Shown here: positions 17,526 through 26,305 of the stretch, one piece after another | Position numbering within the stretch: position 1 is the stretch's first letter | How the letters are laid out: each line of letters starts with the position of its first letter | Assembly (NCBI GenBank): GCA_017656265.1 | Contig: JACDOD010000003.1 | Location: 204,818 to 268,817 of the forward strand | Reading direction: 5' to 3' | Length of the DNA stretch: 64,000 bases | From: Bacillaceae bacterium | Lineage (GTDB): Bacteria; Bacillota; Bacilli; Bacillales; Alkalibacillaceae | Made by a program: the position numbers and the translations under genes | The notes under the pieces: model-generated | What the model saw: the letters and a program-made list of their open reading frames with translations, nothing else | Database searches by the model: none | Told to the model about the DNA's origin: nothing

Positions 17526-19178
17526 TTGGAAATTGACATTCAAAAGATAATCTTTGAATTTGTCGGCGGTCTAGGGATATTTCTATTTGGTCTGAAGTAC
17601 ATGGGAGATGGACTTCAAAAATCTGCTGGAGATAAGCTGAGGGATATTCTCGACCGTTTTACTACAAACCCTTTTATGGGCGTTCTTGCAGGAATTATTG
17701 TTACAATCTTAATTCAAAGCAGTTCCGGGACTACTGTAATAACGGTAGGGCTGGTCAATGCAGGATTTATGACCTTAAGACAGGCCATCGGCGTTATTAT
17801 GGGGGCAAACATTGGTACCACTGTTACAGCGTTTATTATTGGTATTGACGTGGGAGAATTTGCCCTGCCGATCATCGCTGCCGGAGCATTAATGATCTTT
17901 TTCTTTAAAAATAAAAAAGTTATTTACCTTGGACAAACCGTATTTGGTTTAGGGGCATTATTCTATGGATTAGAACTAATGAGCAGCGGTATGAAGCCTC
18001 TTAGAACGTTTGAAGCATTTCATGATTTAACGGTTAGCATGAGTGAGATTCCTCTTTTAGGTGTTGCCATTGGAACGATTTTTACCGTTATTGTCCAGAG
18101 TTCAAGTGCTACTATTGGTGTGCTTCAGGGATTATTTGGCCAGGGTGCCATCTCACTGGAAGCTGCTCTGCCGGTATTATTTGGAGATAATATTGGTACA
18201 ACCATTACCGCTGTTTTAGCTGCCATTGGGGCAAGCATTGCAGCCAGGCGTGCGGCCCTGACACACGTGTTGTTTAACCTGATTGGTGCCACTATTTTCC
18301 TGATATTGCTGAAACCATATACGTTACTCATAGCCAATATTCAAGAAGCCATGAACCTAAACAATCAGATGACCATCGCATTTGCGCACGGGATCTTTAA
18401 CGTAACGAATACCATTATTCAATTTCCATTTATCTGGCTGCTGGCGTTAATCGTGACGAAAATTATACCAGGGAAGGATTCCATTATCGATTACAAACCA
18501 AAACATTTGGACCCGATCTTTATTGAACAGTCACCATCACTGGCTTTAAGTCAGGCTAAAGATGAATCACTTCGAATGGGTGAATTTGCTCTAAGAGGTT
18601 TAGAAGAAACCAGTCTATATTTAAATACTCATAACCAGAAGCATGCTGAAATGGCCCTGTCCCTTGAAGATGCTATTAATAACATGGACCGAAAAATTAC
18701 GGATTATCTCGTCGGTATTTCCAGTTCATCACTTTCAAAATCGGAAAGTGCCCTTCATTCATCCGTCGTGGATATTGTAAGGGATATTGAGCGGATTGGG
18801 GACCATTTCGAAAACATTGTGGAACTGATTGATTATAAAATTTCGAATAAAGTTGTATTGACTGAACAGGCGATGGAAGATTTAAATGATATGTTTAACC
18901 TGACGATGATCACGGTAAAACAATCGCTGAAGGCTTTTGAAAACATGAATCATGAAGAAGCACTGGCGGTCATTCAAAAAGAAGAACAGATTGATCAGAT
19001 GGAGCGGGTTTACCGTAAAAAACATATTATTCGTTTAAATGAGGGCGTATGTTCTGGCCCTGCTGGAATTGTTTTTGTTGATATCATCAGTAACCTTGAA
19101 CGTATTGGTGATCATGCAGTGAATATCGCACAGGAAGTCATTGGGAAAGATACGGAACAGGAAGTGGAAAATTCATAA
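17526..19178 (+). CDS. Na/Pi cotransporter with C-terminal PhoU-like domain
   Basis: About 550 residues. Two inverted NptA/PNaS repeats each carry the QSSS signature: ILIQSSSGTTVITVG and IVQSSSATIGVLQG. About eight membrane segments span residues 5–310. The C-terminal cytosolic part (about 340–540) has two PhoU-like three-helix repeats (DIVRDIERIGDHFENI and ISNLERIGDHAVNIA). It imports phosphate with sodium. TTG at 17526 is chosen because GAGGGG lies 9 nt upstream; the TTG at 17505 lacks a site. PHO-box-like repeats upstream suggest phosphate control. Confidence 0.9.
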   Translation: MEIDIQKIIFEFVGGLGIFLFGLKYMGDGLQKSAGDKLRDILDRFTTNPFMGVLAGIIVTILIQSSSGTTVITVGLVNAGFMTLRQAIGVIMGANIGTTVTAFIIGIDVGEFALPIIAAGALMIFFFKNKKVIYLGQTVFGLGALFYGLELMSSGMKPLRTFEAFHDLTVSMSEIPLLGVAIGTIFTVIVQSSSATIGVLQGLFGQGAISLEAALPVLFGDNIGTTITAVLAAIGASIAARRAALTHVLFNLIGATIFLILLKPYTLLIANIQEAMNLNNQMTIAFAHGIFNVTNTIIQFPFIWLLALIVTKIIPGKDSIIDYKPKHLDPIFIEQSPSLALSQAKDESLRMGEFALRGLEETSLYLNTHNQKHAEMALSLEDAINNMDRKITDYLVGISSSSLSKSESALHSSVVDIVRDIERIGDHFENIVELIDYKISNKVVLTEQAMEDLNDMFNLTMITVKQSLKAFENMNHEEALAVIQKEEQIDQMERVYRKKHIIRLNEGVCSGPAGIVFVDIISNLERIGDHAVNIAQEVIGKDTEQEVENS

Positions 19179-19191
19179 CCGTTAACAGTAT

Positions 19192-19231
19192 ACGTCCCTT
19201 GCCATTTCTTATGGTCAGGGGACGTTTTTAT
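19192..19231 (+). terminator. Terminator after the Na/Pi symporter
   Basis: ACGTCCCT / AGGGGACGT stem followed by TTTTTATA. Confidence 0.88.
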
Positions 19232-19328
19232 ATGCAATACTTTTGAAAAAAACCTTGAATCAAGCAAACAAGCATGCTATATTACACTTGTGCATTTCAA
19301 AAGAGATAAAAAATCAACAAAAAATATA

Positions 19329-19357
19329 TTGACATGATATTAATTTCATGATATATT
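19329..19357 (+). promoter_or_regulatory. Promoter of the tRNA operon
   Basis: TTGACA (19329–19334) and TATATT (19352–19357) with 17 nt between. It lies about 35 nt upstream of the first tRNA-like sequence. No other equally good promoter is visible in the cluster. Confidence 0.85.
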
Positions 19358-19390
19358 ATTATTCGTCGTTCGAGATTAGGCAAACGTCAT

Positions 19391-19548
19391 TCCACCGTAG
19401 CTCAGTGGTAGAGCACGATCGAATCAGCTTCTTTAGAAAGAACTACAGCGCACCACGCGAGAGGCTGCTTGAGTAAACATACTGAGCGTGGGGTGATCGG
19501 CTGTTAATTCGCTCTGATTTAAAAGGTAAGGAGCCAAATTTACATTAT
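19391..19548 (+). other. tRNA-Asn 5'-half interrupted by an 80-nt element, plus tail (copy 1)
   Basis: 19391–19415 is identical to nt 1–26 of the tRNA-Asn starting at 19549. An 80-nt insert (19416–19495) follows, then 12 nt (19496–19507) identical to the next tRNA positions through the anticodon loop. A 41-nt tail then leads to the intact tRNA-Asn. The insert ends in a hairpin, CACCACGC (19451–19458) with GCGTGGGGTG (19486–19495). No 3' half is present, so this is not a functional tRNA gene. The same architecture recurs before tRNA-Phe. Confidence 0.9.
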
Positions 19549-19623
19549 TCCACCGTAGCTCAGTGGTAGAGCAATCGGCTGTTAACCGATTGGTCGCAGG
19601 TTCGAATCCTGCCGGTGGAGCCA
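19549..19623 (+). tRNA. tRNA-Asn (GTT)
   Basis: Acceptor TCCACCG / CGGTGGA, anticodon loop CTGTTAA with anticodon GTT, T-arm GGTTCGAATCC, discriminator G and an encoded CCA. 75 nt. Intact copy downstream of the interrupted 5' half. Confidence 0.96.
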
Positions 19624-19626
19624 TAT

Positions 19627-19700
19627 GGCGGTGTAGCTCAGCTGGCGAGAGCGTACGGTTCATACCCGTGAGGTCGGGGGTTCGATCCCCTCCACCGCCA
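19627..19700 (+). tRNA. tRNA-Met (CAT), elongator type
   Basis: Acceptor GGCGGTG / CACCGCC, anticodon loop TTCATAC with CAT, T-arm GGGTTCGATCCCC, discriminator A. CCA is not encoded. The paired first base excludes the initiator. The body resembles the Bacillus elongator Met sequence. Confidence 0.9.
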
Positions 19701-19740
19701 TTGATACATACATATGAGATCATTATTATAAATAGAACAT

Positions 19741-19817
19741 GGCGGCTGTGGCGAAGTGGTTAACGCACCGGATTGTGGCTCCGGCATTCGTGGGTTCGAT
19801 TCCCACCAGTCGCCCCA
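19741..19817 (+). tRNA. tRNA-His (GTG)
   Basis: An encoded G-1 pairs with the C discriminator; acceptor GCGGCTG / CAGTCGC; anticodon GTG in CCGGATTGTGGCTCCGG; CCA encoded. Confidence 0.95.
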
Positions 19818-19830
19818 TATTACCTAATCT

Positions 19831-19907
19831 GGACCCTTAGCTCAGCTGGTTAGAGCTATCGGCTCATAACCGATCGGTCGCAGGTTCGAATCCTGCAGGG
19901 TCCACCA
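19831..19907 (+). tRNA. tRNA-Ile2 (CAT, lysidine-modified) – probable
   Basis: Acceptor GGACCCT / AGGGTCC, anticodon loop CTCATAA with CAT, CCA encoded. The acceptor and D-arm resemble known CAT-anticodon Ile2 tRNAs (substrates of TilS) rather than either Met type; this identity is by resemblance. Confidence 0.85.
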
Positions 19908-19913
19908 TTTTAC

Positions 19914-20006
19914 GGAGGAGTACCCAAGTCTGGCTGAAGGGAGCGGTCTTGAAAACCGCCAGGGGCTTCACGGCCCGCGGGGGTTCGAATCCCTCCTCCT
20001 CCGCCA
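19914..20006 (+). tRNA. tRNA-Ser (TGA)
   Basis: 93 nt with the long variable arm typical of class II tRNAs. Acceptor GGAGGAG / CTCCTCC, anticodon TGA in GGTCTTGAAAACC, discriminator G, CCA encoded. Confidence 0.95.
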
Positions 20007-20009
20007 TCT

Positions 20010-20165
20010 GGCTCGGTAGCTCAGTCGGTAGAGCACGATCGAGTAAGCTACCTGGAGTCTGCAACAGCGCACCACGCGAGAGGCATCCTGAATGAACATA
20101 CTGAGCGTGGGGTGAAGGACTGAAACATCGCTAGTTCAGCCATTAGAAGAAATAATTTTACATAC
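20010..20165 (+). other. tRNA-Phe 5'-half interrupted by a 79-nt element, plus tail (copy 2)
   Basis: 20010–20035 equals nt 1–26 of the tRNA-Phe starting at 20166. A 79-nt insert (20036–20114) follows, then 11 nt (20115–20125) equal to tRNA positions 27–37. A 40-nt tail ends in TTTTACAT just before the intact gene. The insert shares its first seven bases (CGATCGA), a 20-nt central block ending GCGAGAGGC and the last 20 nt with copy 1. The total unit is 156 bp against 158 bp in copy 1. Confidence 0.9.
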
Positions 20166-20241
20166 GGCTCGGTAGCTCAGTCGGTAGAGCAAAGGACTGA
20201 AAATCCTTGTGTCGGCGGTTCGATTCCGTCCCGAGCCACCA
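20166..20241 (+). tRNA. tRNA-Phe (GAA)
   Basis: Acceptor GGCTCGG / CCGAGCC, anticodon loop CTGAAAA with GAA, T-arm GGTTCGATTCC, CCA encoded. Last gene of the cluster. Confidence 0.96.
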
Positions 20242-20273
20242 CCATTTTATCGTCTCCTTTTCATTAAAGATCT

Positions 20274-20299
20274 GCAAGCAAATGTTGCTTGCTTTTTTT
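20274..20299 (+). terminator. Terminator of the tRNA operon
   Basis: GCAAGCAA / TTGCTTGC stem followed by TTTTTTTA. The rest of 20300–20628 holds the sodA promoter and nothing else recognised. Confidence 0.92.
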
Positions 20300-20469
20300 A
20301 TTTTTCAGGAAATTAACATTCATATCCACGATTACAAATCGGCGTGAACTTTGCTCATTATCTTTGAAAGATTAAGAGTAAAATTCATCGGGCTTTATGT
20401 GATTTGTTTATCTTCGCGATGGTTTATCAACCTTTATACCCTCAAAAGAAATAATCACTCGCTTTATGT

Positions 20470-20497
20470 TTGAAAATTGGCTGATGGGGAATAAATA
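20470..20497 (+). promoter_or_regulatory. Candidate sigma-A promoter for sodA
   Basis: TTGAAA (20470–20475), a 16-nt spacer and TAAATA (20492–20497), about 130 nt upstream of the sodA start. Confidence 0.5.
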
Positions 20498-20628
20498 ACA
20501 TGGGGATAGTGAAAAATTGACGCAAAAGAGTTGAAACCTTTTTCATCCCCTGCTAATCTTTAATTACAGGGAGTGGATACACAAGCCATATTTCCCTGAG
20601 ATTACATATTTAAAGGAGGAGTTTTATA

Positions 20629-21237
20629 ATGGCATTTACATTGCCTGATTTACCTTATGCATATGATGCTCTAGAACCTCATATCGACAAAGAAACGATG
20701 AACATTCACCACACGAAGCATCATAATGGATATGTTACAAAATTAAATGCAGCACTTGAAGGACACAGTGATCTACAAAACAAATCCATTGATGAATTAT
20801 TAGGGAACTTAGATGCTGTACCTGAAAATATCCGCACAGCCGTACGCAATAATGGGGGCGGTCATGCCAACCACAGCCTGTTCTGGACCATTATGTCACC
20901 GAATGGCGGCGGTGAGCCAAAAGGTGAGCTGGCTGATAAAATCAACGAAACATTTGGAAGCTTTGAGAAATTCAAAGAGGAATTCTCAAATGCGGCAGCA
21001 GGACGCTTTGGTTCTGGATGGGCATGGTTAGTAGTGAATAACGGAAATCTTGAAGTAACAAGCACTCCTAACCAGGATAACCCTGTTATGGAAGGAAAAA
21101 CCCCTATTTTGGGTCTTGATGTTTGGGAGCATGCTTATTACTTAAAATATCAAAATAAGCGCCCAGATTATATTGAAGCATTCTGGAATGTAGTTAATTG
21201 GGATGAAGTAGAAAAGCGCTATCAGGAAGCTAAATAA
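20629..21237 (+). CDS. sodA: Superoxide dismutase (Mn/Fe type)
   Basis: 202 residues, normal length. Metal ligands are in HHTKHHNGY (His27 region), [10 protein letters not shown] (second His) and the C-terminal DVWEHAYY (Asp and His). It dismutates superoxide in the cytoplasm. Ribosome-binding site AAAGGAGGAG ahead of ATG. Position before yqgE and pbpA is as in B. subtilis. The Mn preference is inferred from the Bacillus family, not proven by the sequence. Confidence 0.97.
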   Translation: MAFTLPDLPYAYDALEPHIDKETMNIHHTKHHNGYVTKLNAALEGHSDLQNKSIDELLGNLDAVPENIRTAVRNNGGGHANHSLFWTIMSPNGGGEPKGELADKINETFGSFEKFKEEFSNAAAGRFGSGWAWLVVNNGNLEVTSTPNQDNPVMEGKTPILGLDVWEHAYYLKYQNKRPDYIEAFWNVVNWDEVEKRYQEAK

Positions 21238-21255
21238 CGATCAGTGTAATGAAAA

Positions 21256-21280
21256 AGTCGGCATAATGCCGGCTTTTTTT
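21256..21280 (+). terminator. Terminator after sodA
   Basis: AGTCGGCAT / ATGCCGGCT stem with a seven-T tail. Confidence 0.92.
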
Positions 21281-21396
21281 AATGAATAAAAGGAATTTTG
21301 ATACATTCATTCCCCGGCTATATGATATGGAAAATACAGAATAACAAGTCCCCTTTTGCAAACAATATAAGCAAGAAGAAAAGGGGTTTGTTAATC

Positions 21397-22680
21397 ATGA
21401 AAAAAGGGATACAGGCAGTTTTAGGAGATGTGGACATTAATCGTGATTTATTGCTCCTTCTGACCATTGGCGGCTTATATTCGCTGAGCATATTTTTATC
21501 CAACACATTTGTAAATATTTTCTTATGGAAACAATCTGGAGAATACGCTTCTATTGCTCTGTATAACTTGGCTATTTATATCATGCAGCCATTAACATTT
21601 CTTCTTGCGGGAAAATGGGCGAAAAAAATTGACCGGGTAATTGTTCTGCGCCTTGGGGTAATCTTTTTATCCCTTTTTTTTATGACAGTATTGCTTGCAG
21701 GGGAACAGGCTTCCAAATATAATATCACACTTGGGGGAATCTTAGGAATTGGATATGGCTTTTATTGGCTTGCCTATAATGTGCTGACATTTGAAATTAC
21801 AGAACCTGAAACCAGGGACTTCTTTAACGGATTTTTTGGCCTGCTTCAATCCTTTGGAGGTATGATTGGTCCAGTAACCGCTGGATATATTATATCCCGA
21901 TTTGCAAATTATACAGGGTATACCGTCATATTTTCCATTTCACTGACTTTATTCATTATCGCTGTATTTTGCAGCTTTTTCATCCAGAGGAGAGAGGCTG
22001 AGGGAAATCTGGCCATCATGCCTATCATAAAAATCAGAAAAAAGAACCCAAATTGGAAAAGCATTCTTCACGCCCATTTTTTTCAAGGAATAAGGGAAGG
22101 AACCTTCTTATTTGTGATTGCCATCTGGGTATTTATCATTACAGACAGTGAATTTGCCCTGGGAACATTTAATTTAGTTTTTTCTGCCTTTTCTTTTTTG
22201 TTTTATTATCTTGCCACCCGGCTGATTAAACCAAAAATGAGAAAAATGGCTATTTTTTTTGGCGGCCTCGTATTATATCTGGCTATATACCTGATTCTTT
22301 TCTTTGACAGTTTTATCGTTTTGCTTATTTATGCAGCGATCATAGGAATGGCGTATCCTATTATTTATGTGCCGTATTTTTCCCTGTCCTATGATGTAAT
22401 TGGAACGTCATGGAAGGCAAAAGATATGCGTATTGAGTATATCGTAGTTAAGGAGCAATTTTTAAATGCCGGACGAGTTGGGTCCATTATTATTTTTTTG
22501 ACAGGTATTTCATTTTTCGAACCCGAGACGATTATTCCCTATATTTTAGCAACGGTAGGAGCTGGTCATCTGGTCATTTATTTCTGTATAAAAAATGTTC
22601 ATATTACAAAGAAAATAGGACAAAACAAAGATGATCATGCCATGGCTAAGAAGGAGCTAACAGAGGAAAAAAATCGTTAG
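21397..22680 (+). CDS. yqgE: MFS transporter YqgE
   Basis: 427 residues with about 12 membrane segments and a loop AGKWAKKIDRVIVLRLG resembling the MFS A-motif. Length and its place between sodA and pbpA match YqgE, whose substrate is unknown. ATG 21397 is chosen from the homologous length; the longer in-frame extension to 21298 starts inside the sodA terminator region and is unlikely. Confidence 0.85.
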   Translation: MKKGIQAVLGDVDINRDLLLLLTIGGLYSLSIFLSNTFVNIFLWKQSGEYASIALYNLAIYIMQPLTFLLAGKWAKKIDRVIVLRLGVIFLSLFFMTVLLAGEQASKYNITLGGILGIGYGFYWLAYNVLTFEITEPETRDFFNGFFGLLQSFGGMIGPVTAGYIISRFANYTGYTVIFSISLTLFIIAVFCSFFIQRREAEGNLAIMPIIKIRKKNPNWKSILHAHFFQGIREGTFLFVIAIWVFIITDSEFALGTFNLVFSAFSFLFYYLATRLIKPKMRKMAIFFGGLVLYLAIYLILFFDSFIVLLIYAAIIGMAYPIIYVPYFSLSYDVIGTSWKAKDMRIEYIVVKEQFLNAGRVGSIIIFLTGISFFEPETIIPYILATVGAGHLVIYFCIKNVHITKKIGQNKDDHAMAKKELTEEKNR

Positions 22681-22759
22681 TATTTATCATATACCTGAAA
22701 AAGGCTATAGTGATATAATATGTTTAGATAAAGAACGTATCTGGGAGGGGAGAATACCT

Positions 22760-24922
22760 TTGAAAAAAAAGAAGAAGAAACCCCATCTTCCTGTTCGTCT
22801 AAACATTTTATTTTTTATTATTTTTCTTTTATTTTCAGGACTGATATTACAATTAGGTGTTGTTCAAATTTTATATGGAGAAGATGCACAGGAGGAAATT
22901 AATAAAAAAGTTAATCAGGTGACAAAAATTCCTGTTCCAAGAGGGAAAATTTTTGACCGGTTTGGCAATATTATTGTCGATAATGAGCCGCTGTACTCGA
23001 TTACGTATACCCCTCAAAAATATACCAGGGCAGAAGATCGCCTGAACCTGGCCAGGAAGCTTGCTGATTATATAACCATGTGTGAAAACACCGACATGCC
23101 GCAGGATGATCAGGATCATATTCCGGAGTGTTCAGATATCGTAACAACAAGAGATATGAAGGACTATTGGATCCTGATCAATAAGGAAAAGGCTTATAGC
23201 CGTCTGTCTGATGAAGAGCGAGCCGAGATGGATGATGAAGCTGAATATTATGAGGTGTTAAATCGAATTACTCGAGAAGACCTCTCTGAGATCACCCCTT
23301 CGGAAATGGAAATAGTGGCTATTAAACGCGAACTGGATCAGGCATATGCGCTGACCCCGCACATTGTCAAAAATAATGGTGTAAGCAGAGAAGAATATGC
23401 TACAGTAGCAGAACATTTAAATGAACTGCCTGGCATTAATGTTGCGACCGACTGGAACAGAAAGTATGTGTATGGAGATACTTTTAAAAACTATCTGGGT
23501 ACCATTACTTCTTCGGATGAAGGAATTTTAAAGGATAATATGGATTATTACCTCACCCATGGATACAGCCGCAATGACCGGGTAGGGAGAAGCGGTCTAG
23601 AAGCACAATATGAAACGATTTTAAACGGTGAAAAAACAAAGATACAGCATATTACGGATAAAGAAGGGAACCTAATACAGTCGGAAGTAATCGATCCGGG
23701 CGAACAGGGTAAACATCTGGTGTTAACAGTTGACATGGAATTTCAGGAAGCCGTAGACCAGATTGTTCGGGAAGAACTAAAAACAGCGATTGAAATGTTT
23801 CCGGAAAAAAATAAATATATGCAAGATGCAATGGCGGTCGTTATGGATCCAAATACAGGTGAAATCCTCGCCATTTCTGGCCAGCGTTATGTAAGGGGTG
23901 AAAATGGAGAGGAGCCCCAATTTGAGGATCAGTCCTTCCGTGCCATTTATGATGCCCATCGTCCAGGATCTGCTATCAAGGGGGCAACCCTCCTTGCTGG
24001 ATATGATTCCGGTGTCATAGATATAGGACAAACATTTTTAGATCGACCGATTAAAATTAAAGGAACACCTGAAAAAAGTTCCTATAGAAACTTAGGATTA
24101 GTCAATGATCTGGATGCTTTGCGTCTATCATCAAACGTTTATATGTTCCTGGTTGCTCTCCGAATGGGGGGAGAGTTCAATTATGAACCGAACCAGCCTG
24201 TTTCTTTTAACCCGGAAGGCTTTGATATCATGAGAAATTACTACAAACAGTTTGGGCTGGGCAGCCATACAGGAATTGATCTGCCTTATGAGTCGACAGG
24301 TTATAAAGGCAGTCTGTTAAAGCCGGGTACCCTCATGGACTTTGCCATCGGACAATATGATACCTTTACAACCTTGCAGCTCGCTCAATATATTTCAACC
24401 ATTGCTAATGGAGGGTATCGAATTAAGCCTCACCTGTTAAAGCAAATTCGGGAACCGGGTAATGGGGATGAAACGGGACCAGTTTATCAGTCTGTATCTC
24501 CAGAAGTATTAAATCGGATCGATATGGATGACCGTTATATTGAAAGGGTTCAGGAAGGATTTCGGCAGGTATTCCAGGAACCCGGCGGAACGGCTTATTA
24601 TTATTTCCAGGACGCACCATACAAACCAGCTGGGAAAACAGGTACGGCTCAGAATGACATTTATGAAAACGGTGAGCTTGTAGCCAGAACGGAGAATCTG
24701 ACACTGGTCGGATATGCTCCCCATGATAACCCGGAAGTCGCTTTTGCAATTGTAGTGCCAAATACAGGCATTGTGAAGGGACAGTATCAGGTAAATAAAA
24801 TGATTGGCCGTAGGATCCTTGATACCTATTTTGAATTAAAAGAAAAACGGGCGAAAGAAGGAATAAAATCAGCTGAGGATCTGTCTGCAGATGTTGATGG
24901 ATTATCAGTCAGCGAAGAATGA
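22760..24922 (+). CDS. pbpA: Class B penicillin-binding protein (PbpA/PBP2a type)
   Basis: 720 residues. One N-terminal membrane anchor (about 11–34) and a dimerisation domain with PRGKIFDRFGNIIVDN. The transpeptidase domain has SAIK (SxxK active serine, in HRPGSAIKGATL), SSN (second motif, LSSNVYMF) and KTGTAQ. It cross-links peptidoglycan, in rods with the elongation machinery. TTG start after GGGAGGGGAG. Same place as B. subtilis pbpA (yqgF), before pst. Confidence 0.93.
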   Translation: MKKKKKKPHLPVRLNILFFIIFLLFSGLILQLGVVQILYGEDAQEEINKKVNQVTKIPVPRGKIFDRFGNIIVDNEPLYSITYTPQKYTRAEDRLNLARKLADYITMCENTDMPQDDQDHIPECSDIVTTRDMKDYWILINKEKAYSRLSDEERAEMDDEAEYYEVLNRITREDLSEITPSEMEIVAIKRELDQAYALTPHIVKNNGVSREEYATVAEHLNELPGINVATDWNRKYVYGDTFKNYLGTITSSDEGILKDNMDYYLTHGYSRNDRVGRSGLEAQYETILNGEKTKIQHITDKEGNLIQSEVIDPGEQGKHLVLTVDMEFQEAVDQIVREELKTAIEMFPEKNKYMQDAMAVVMDPNTGEILAISGQRYVRGENGEEPQFEDQSFRAIYDAHRPGSAIKGATLLAGYDSGVIDIGQTFLDRPIKIKGTPEKSSYRNLGLVNDLDALRLSSNVYMFLVALRMGGEFNYEPNQPVSFNPEGFDIMRNYYKQFGLGSHTGIDLPYESTGYKGSLLKPGTLMDFAIGQYDTFTTLQLAQYISTIANGGYRIKPHLLKQIREPGNGDETGPVYQSVSPEVLNRIDMDDRYIERVQEGFRQVFQEPGGTAYYYFQDAPYKPAGKTGTAQNDIYENGELVARTENLTLVGYAPHDNPEVAFAIVVPNTGIVKGQYQVNKMIGRRILDTYFELKEKRAKEGIKSAEDLSADVDGLSVSEE

Positions 24923-24933
24923 TCTATGCTCAG

Positions 24934-24975
24934 AAAACTCTCTGGCACAAATCAATAAGGCCAGGGAGTTTTTTC
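24934..24975 (+). terminator. Terminator after pbpA
   Basis: AAAACTCTCTGGC / GCCAGGGAGTTTT stem with T-run. A second, weaker hairpin (AACTCGTC … GACGGGTT) follows at about 25003–25028. Confidence 0.9.
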
Positions 24976-25083
24976 TAACCTGCTTCCTATAAGGCACAGT
25001 GAAAACTCGTCAATAGACGGGTTTTTCTATTTTATAACGAGTATCTCTCCATATTGTCCTGCTTCGACAATATTTCAAATAGA

Positions 25084-25137
25084 TTTACATAACCTTAACA
25101 ATTCATTTATACAGGTTTAATAGAGGACCTTTACTAT
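25084..25137 (+). promoter_or_regulatory. PHO box and -10 of the pst operon
   Basis: Four hexamers TTTACA (25084), TTAACA (25095), TTTATA (25106) and TTAATA (25117) have exact 11-bp spacing, the PhoP dimer-pair binding pattern. A -10 TACTAT lies at 25132–25137. This predicts PhoPR-controlled induction in low phosphate. Confidence 0.88.
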
Positions 25138-25182
25138 AAGAATTGTGAAAACAAACAATAAAAGTTTAGGGGGAAAAAACAC

Positions 25183-26214
25183 ATGAATTCTTTTAAGCGT
25201 TTCGCCTTTTTGCTGGCATCCATTCTGCTGATCGGTGTGCTGGCAGCATGTGGACAAACTGAAGATAATCAAGGAGATGCAGATGATCAAACACAAGAGC
25301 AAGAAACCAATGCTGACAATGGAAGCAATGAAAATAATGACAGCAAAGACGAAGACAAAAAATTATCTGGAACGATTAAACTAGCAGGATCTTCTACTGT
25401 TTTCCCTATTATGGAAGCTGTAACATACGAATATCACAAAGTACAGCCAAATGTACAGACTCCACTTGAAAGTGTTGGATCTGGCGGTGGATTCAAACGT
25501 TCAACAAAAGGTGAAATTGATTTCAGTAACGCTTCACGCCCGATTAAGGATGAAGAAATAGCGATTGCAGAAGAAAATGGTATTCAGCTAGAAGAAATTG
25601 TACTTGCTTATGACGGATTAACGGTTGCTGTAAGTCTTCAGAATGATTTTGTGGAAAGCTTGACAGTTGAACAATTGCGTGACATTTTCCTTGCTGAGCG
25701 CGGAAACACAAAATGGTCTGATATTAACCCTGACTGGCCAAATGAGCCGATTAAGATTTATGCGCCAGGACATGACTCCGGTACATTTGACTACTTCAAT
25801 GAAGTGATCTTAGAAGAAAAACCAATGCGTGAAGGTGAAGGAGTAACTCTTTCTGAAGATGATAACCTATTAGTTCGCGGTATTCAAAATGATCCATACG
25901 CCATTGGATTCTTCGGTTATGCTTACTACTATGCTAATCAGAACAAACTAAAAGCAGTTGCGATTGATGGCGGTAATGGTCCAGTTGCGCCAAACGGAGA
26001 AACGATCCAGGATGGAACTTATTCACCGCTTTCCCGCCCGTTGTTTACTTACGTCAACGTTCAATCTCTTAAAGAAAAAGAACATGTACAGGATTTCCTA
26101 GAATTCTTTATGAACGGGCCAGCAGCAAAAGCAGCAGAACAAGTTGGATATGTTGCTCTTCCTGAAGAGAAATATCAAGAACAGCTGGCAAACTTGAAAA
26201 AATTCTACGAATAA
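25183..26214 (+). CDS. pstS: Phosphate-binding lipoprotein PstS
   Basis: 343 residues. Signal peptide with lipobox LLAAC-like (GVLAAC, Cys at about 23), then a low-complexity acidic linker (25–60). The binding domain shows AGSSTVFP, GSGGGFKRSTKGEIDFSNASRP and GHDSGTFDYF, the phosphate-ligand segments of the PstS family. First gene of pstSCAB–phoU, directly behind the PHO box. Confidence 0.96.
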   Translation: MNSFKRFAFLLASILLIGVLAACGQTEDNQGDADDQTQEQETNADNGSNENNDSKDEDKKLSGTIKLAGSSTVFPIMEAVTYEYHKVQPNVQTPLESVGSGGGFKRSTKGEIDFSNASRPIKDEEIAIAEENGIQLEEIVLAYDGLTVAVSLQNDFVESLTVEQLRDIFLAERGNTKWSDINPDWPNEPIKIYAPGHDSGTFDYFNEVILEEKPMREGEGVTLSEDDNLLVRGIQNDPYAIGFFGYAYYYANQNKLKAVAIDGGNGPVAPNGETIQDGTYSPLSRPLFTYVNVQSLKEKEHVQDFLEFFMNGPAAKAAEQVGYVALPEEKYQEQLANLKKFYE

Positions 26215-26305
26215 TGGATTAAACCGACAAAGTTATGATTCTGGAAAAGGTGAGGGCAGTTTAACTGTTCTCGCCTTGCCTTGTGATGAAAGGAGTTTTG
26301 TTGAT

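Noticed and set aside
19391..19548. T-box riboswitch or tRNA-borne group I intron
   Set aside because: No AGGGTGGNACCGCG T-box or specifier stem; the insert is only about 80 nt, far too short for a group I intron, and lacks core strands.
19433..20064. ORFs of 66–96 codons over the tRNA cluster
   Set aside because: They translate tRNA sequence on either strand; products like GSNPAGGA are typical tRNA artefacts.
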